Notes under the pieces: generated by a model
The model's input: the letters and a program-made list of their open reading frames with translations, nothing else
The model's database searches: none
Told to the model about the DNA's origin: nothing
Made by a program: the position numbers and the translations under genes
From: Ifrita kowaldi
Lineage: Eukaryota; Chordata; Aves; Passeriformes; Cinclosomatidae
Direction: 5' to 3'
DNA length: 64,000 nt
NCBI GenBank assembly: GCA_013398055.1
Contig: VZRS01003957.1
Span: forward strand, 62,001-126,000
In this document: piece after piece, positions 62,591 to 64,000 of the stretch
Numbering within the stretch: position 1 is the first letter of the stretch
How the letters are laid out: each line of letters starts with the position of its first letter

Positions 62591-64000
62591 GTCACTGCAG
62601 GTTACAAGTTTTTGCCTTCACTTCTTTGCCATTTGTAATTTGCTATTTTAAAAGGGCACGGAGCAGCCACGTTCTTGGCCTCTGGTGTAGCTTTGTGTTG
62701 GGGTTTATCACAAATCATTAATTCAGCTTTTGTGCTCGGTGAACTCATGTGGGGGAATGGAGGTTTTTGATGTCCTTGCTGCCTTGGAGCTGTTCCCTGG
62801 CTGAAGGAAAGCAGCACAGGAGCTTTTCTGGGTGTGCTGTTCATCCGTGCCCTATTATTTTCTGCTTTTCCATTAGTGGGCCAGTGAAAGATCAGTTCAG
62901 GCACTGGTCCTGCAGATTTCCTGCTTTGAGGTGAAACACTTCATTCCTTTTCAGGCTGGCTGCAGGTTAAACTGACCCAAACCAAGTGTTTGTGTGCTGT
63001 CAGGGAAGGTAATGAGGGAGCAAATGGGCCCTGCTTCAGTGAGAAAGGAGGTTTGAAAGGATTCTTCTCTCTGATCACCAAAGCTGGGACTGCTGACTGC
63101 TGATAAAACAAATTTTTCTGGTTCCTATTTAAAAAAATCTTTGTGGTGGATTGGCGTTGTGGTGGTTTTATACCACTCTTAGGATCTCTGGAAAACCAGG
63201 TTTAGCAGCTGTGTCACCATGGTCTTTGTGCCTTAGAAATTTGGTAGAAGCAGCAAGTCCAGACTTCACCCTTCGCTTTTGAGCTGATTTGAAATTATTC
63301 AGCCCTTAAGTGCTGGATTTTCAAGAAGAAAAAGGAGGAATGCAGCTGGAGTTGCTGGTGTTTGTTGGGACCTGGGTGAAATGGTGTCCCCAAGAATATT
63401 TTAGTGTTTCCTGGCTAGAGCTGTGTGTCAGTGTTACTCATTTGCTGCATTCGTTCTCAGCTCACTGTGTAATAATTTTCCCTTCTCCTGGCTGCTCTCA
63501 GGTTGCCAGGACTTTGGGGCAGCAGTCAGTGATATCAGGCATCATCCTTTACTCTCTTGGGGAGGAAGAAATGGAGACAAGTCAGATAAAACAAGGAATT
63601 CTGAGTGTAAAACACTCCTGAGAAAGGCTACAGGGGCACAGGGTGCATTTACCGTATTGATCTTCGCCTTCCCTTATTGAAGCAGTTTCATTTTCAGAGG
63701 GGGAGGTTGGAATTGTGTGTGGCTGCTTTATTTTTGAAACCTCACTGTCAAATTCAGCCCTTCCGGGTGCAGGGAGTGGTGTGGTCCAACTTTATTGAGC
63801 TGCTGAGAAATTTAACGGGATCTGTTTTAGCGGGAGGGTGATTAATCAGGACTCAGGCTGGGTTTGCTGCCAGAACAGAGCTGCTTAATGGCTCTGAGAT
63901 CTTATCAGGAGGCTCCTAACCAGGGTTTTCCTGTCACTGCCTGTTAGGAATATCTTAAATCCAGCCGGCTTTGGTGGGGTTGGAATGGGGATTCCAGGCA

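Larger units (their letters stand above)
62309..64000 (+). other. DOCK1: DOCK1 intron 25, 5' portion
   Basis: 1.7 kb with an antisense CR1 (about 62437-62550) running into a 21-bp tandem duplication. The remainder is unique. The exon encoding DCREILLP is not found before the window ends. Confidence 0.85.

Noticed and set aside
1..64000. Phage, CRISPR, transposon-borne or other prokaryotic systems
   Set aside because: Intron-rich vertebrate DNA with CR1 repeats; no operon-like gene spacing, direct-repeat/spacer array or integrase-type gene is present.

Overview
The window is vertebrate nuclear DNA, almost certainly avian and probably from a songbird. The repeats are nearly all 5'-truncated CR1 LINE copies. 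Most share the 3' end typical of passerine CR1-J-like elements (a block reading 'cagagcagctgtggctgccc', then a tail near 'ccattctgtgattctg'). Exons are 41-184 bp, sit far apart, and have canonical GT-AG borders.

One protein-coding gene fills the window on the + strand: the middle-to-5' part of DOCK1 (DOCK180), the Rac guanine-nucleotide exchange factor that works with ELMO and CRK. I located 24 consecutive internal coding exons (9041-62308), equivalent to human exons 2-25. Every exon-exon phase matches, and the joined frame covers about 859 codons with no stop or frameshift. It runs from the start of the SH3 domain (codon ~16), through the ELMO-binding helical segment and the whole DHR-1 (C2-like, phosphoinositide-binding) domain, into the armadillo-like helical region (codon ~875). 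Exon 1 with the promoter lies upstream. The rest of the helical region, the catalytic DHR-2 domain and the proline-rich tail lie downstream.

Layout: 1-9040 is the end of intron 1, with three CR1 fragments. 9041-20416 carries SH3 and ELMO-binding exons 2-6. 20417-28454 carries exons 7-12, ending in an exon with two in-frame 3' splice sites 63 nt apart. 28455-35269 is a dense cluster, exons 13-18, encoding DHR-1. 35270-49968 carries exons 19-23 in longer introns. 49969-60096 is a 10 kb intron with a 205-bp tandem duplication and a possible conserved noncoding element. 60097-62308 holds exons 24 and 25, separated by an A-rich repeat tract containing a 70-N assembly gap. 62309-64000 is the start of intron 25.

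I found no second gene, RNA gene, CRISPR array or prokaryote-type system. The noteworthy points are splicing architecture (a 183-nt AG-free zone before the alternative exon 12 acceptors, a CAGCAG tandem acceptor at exon 6, a 39-bp duplication 21 bp from the exon 19 acceptor), CR1 copies arranged in direct or inverted orientation around single exons, and several tandem duplications. Conservation claims rest on remembered mammalian DOCK1 sequence and would need alignment to confirm.
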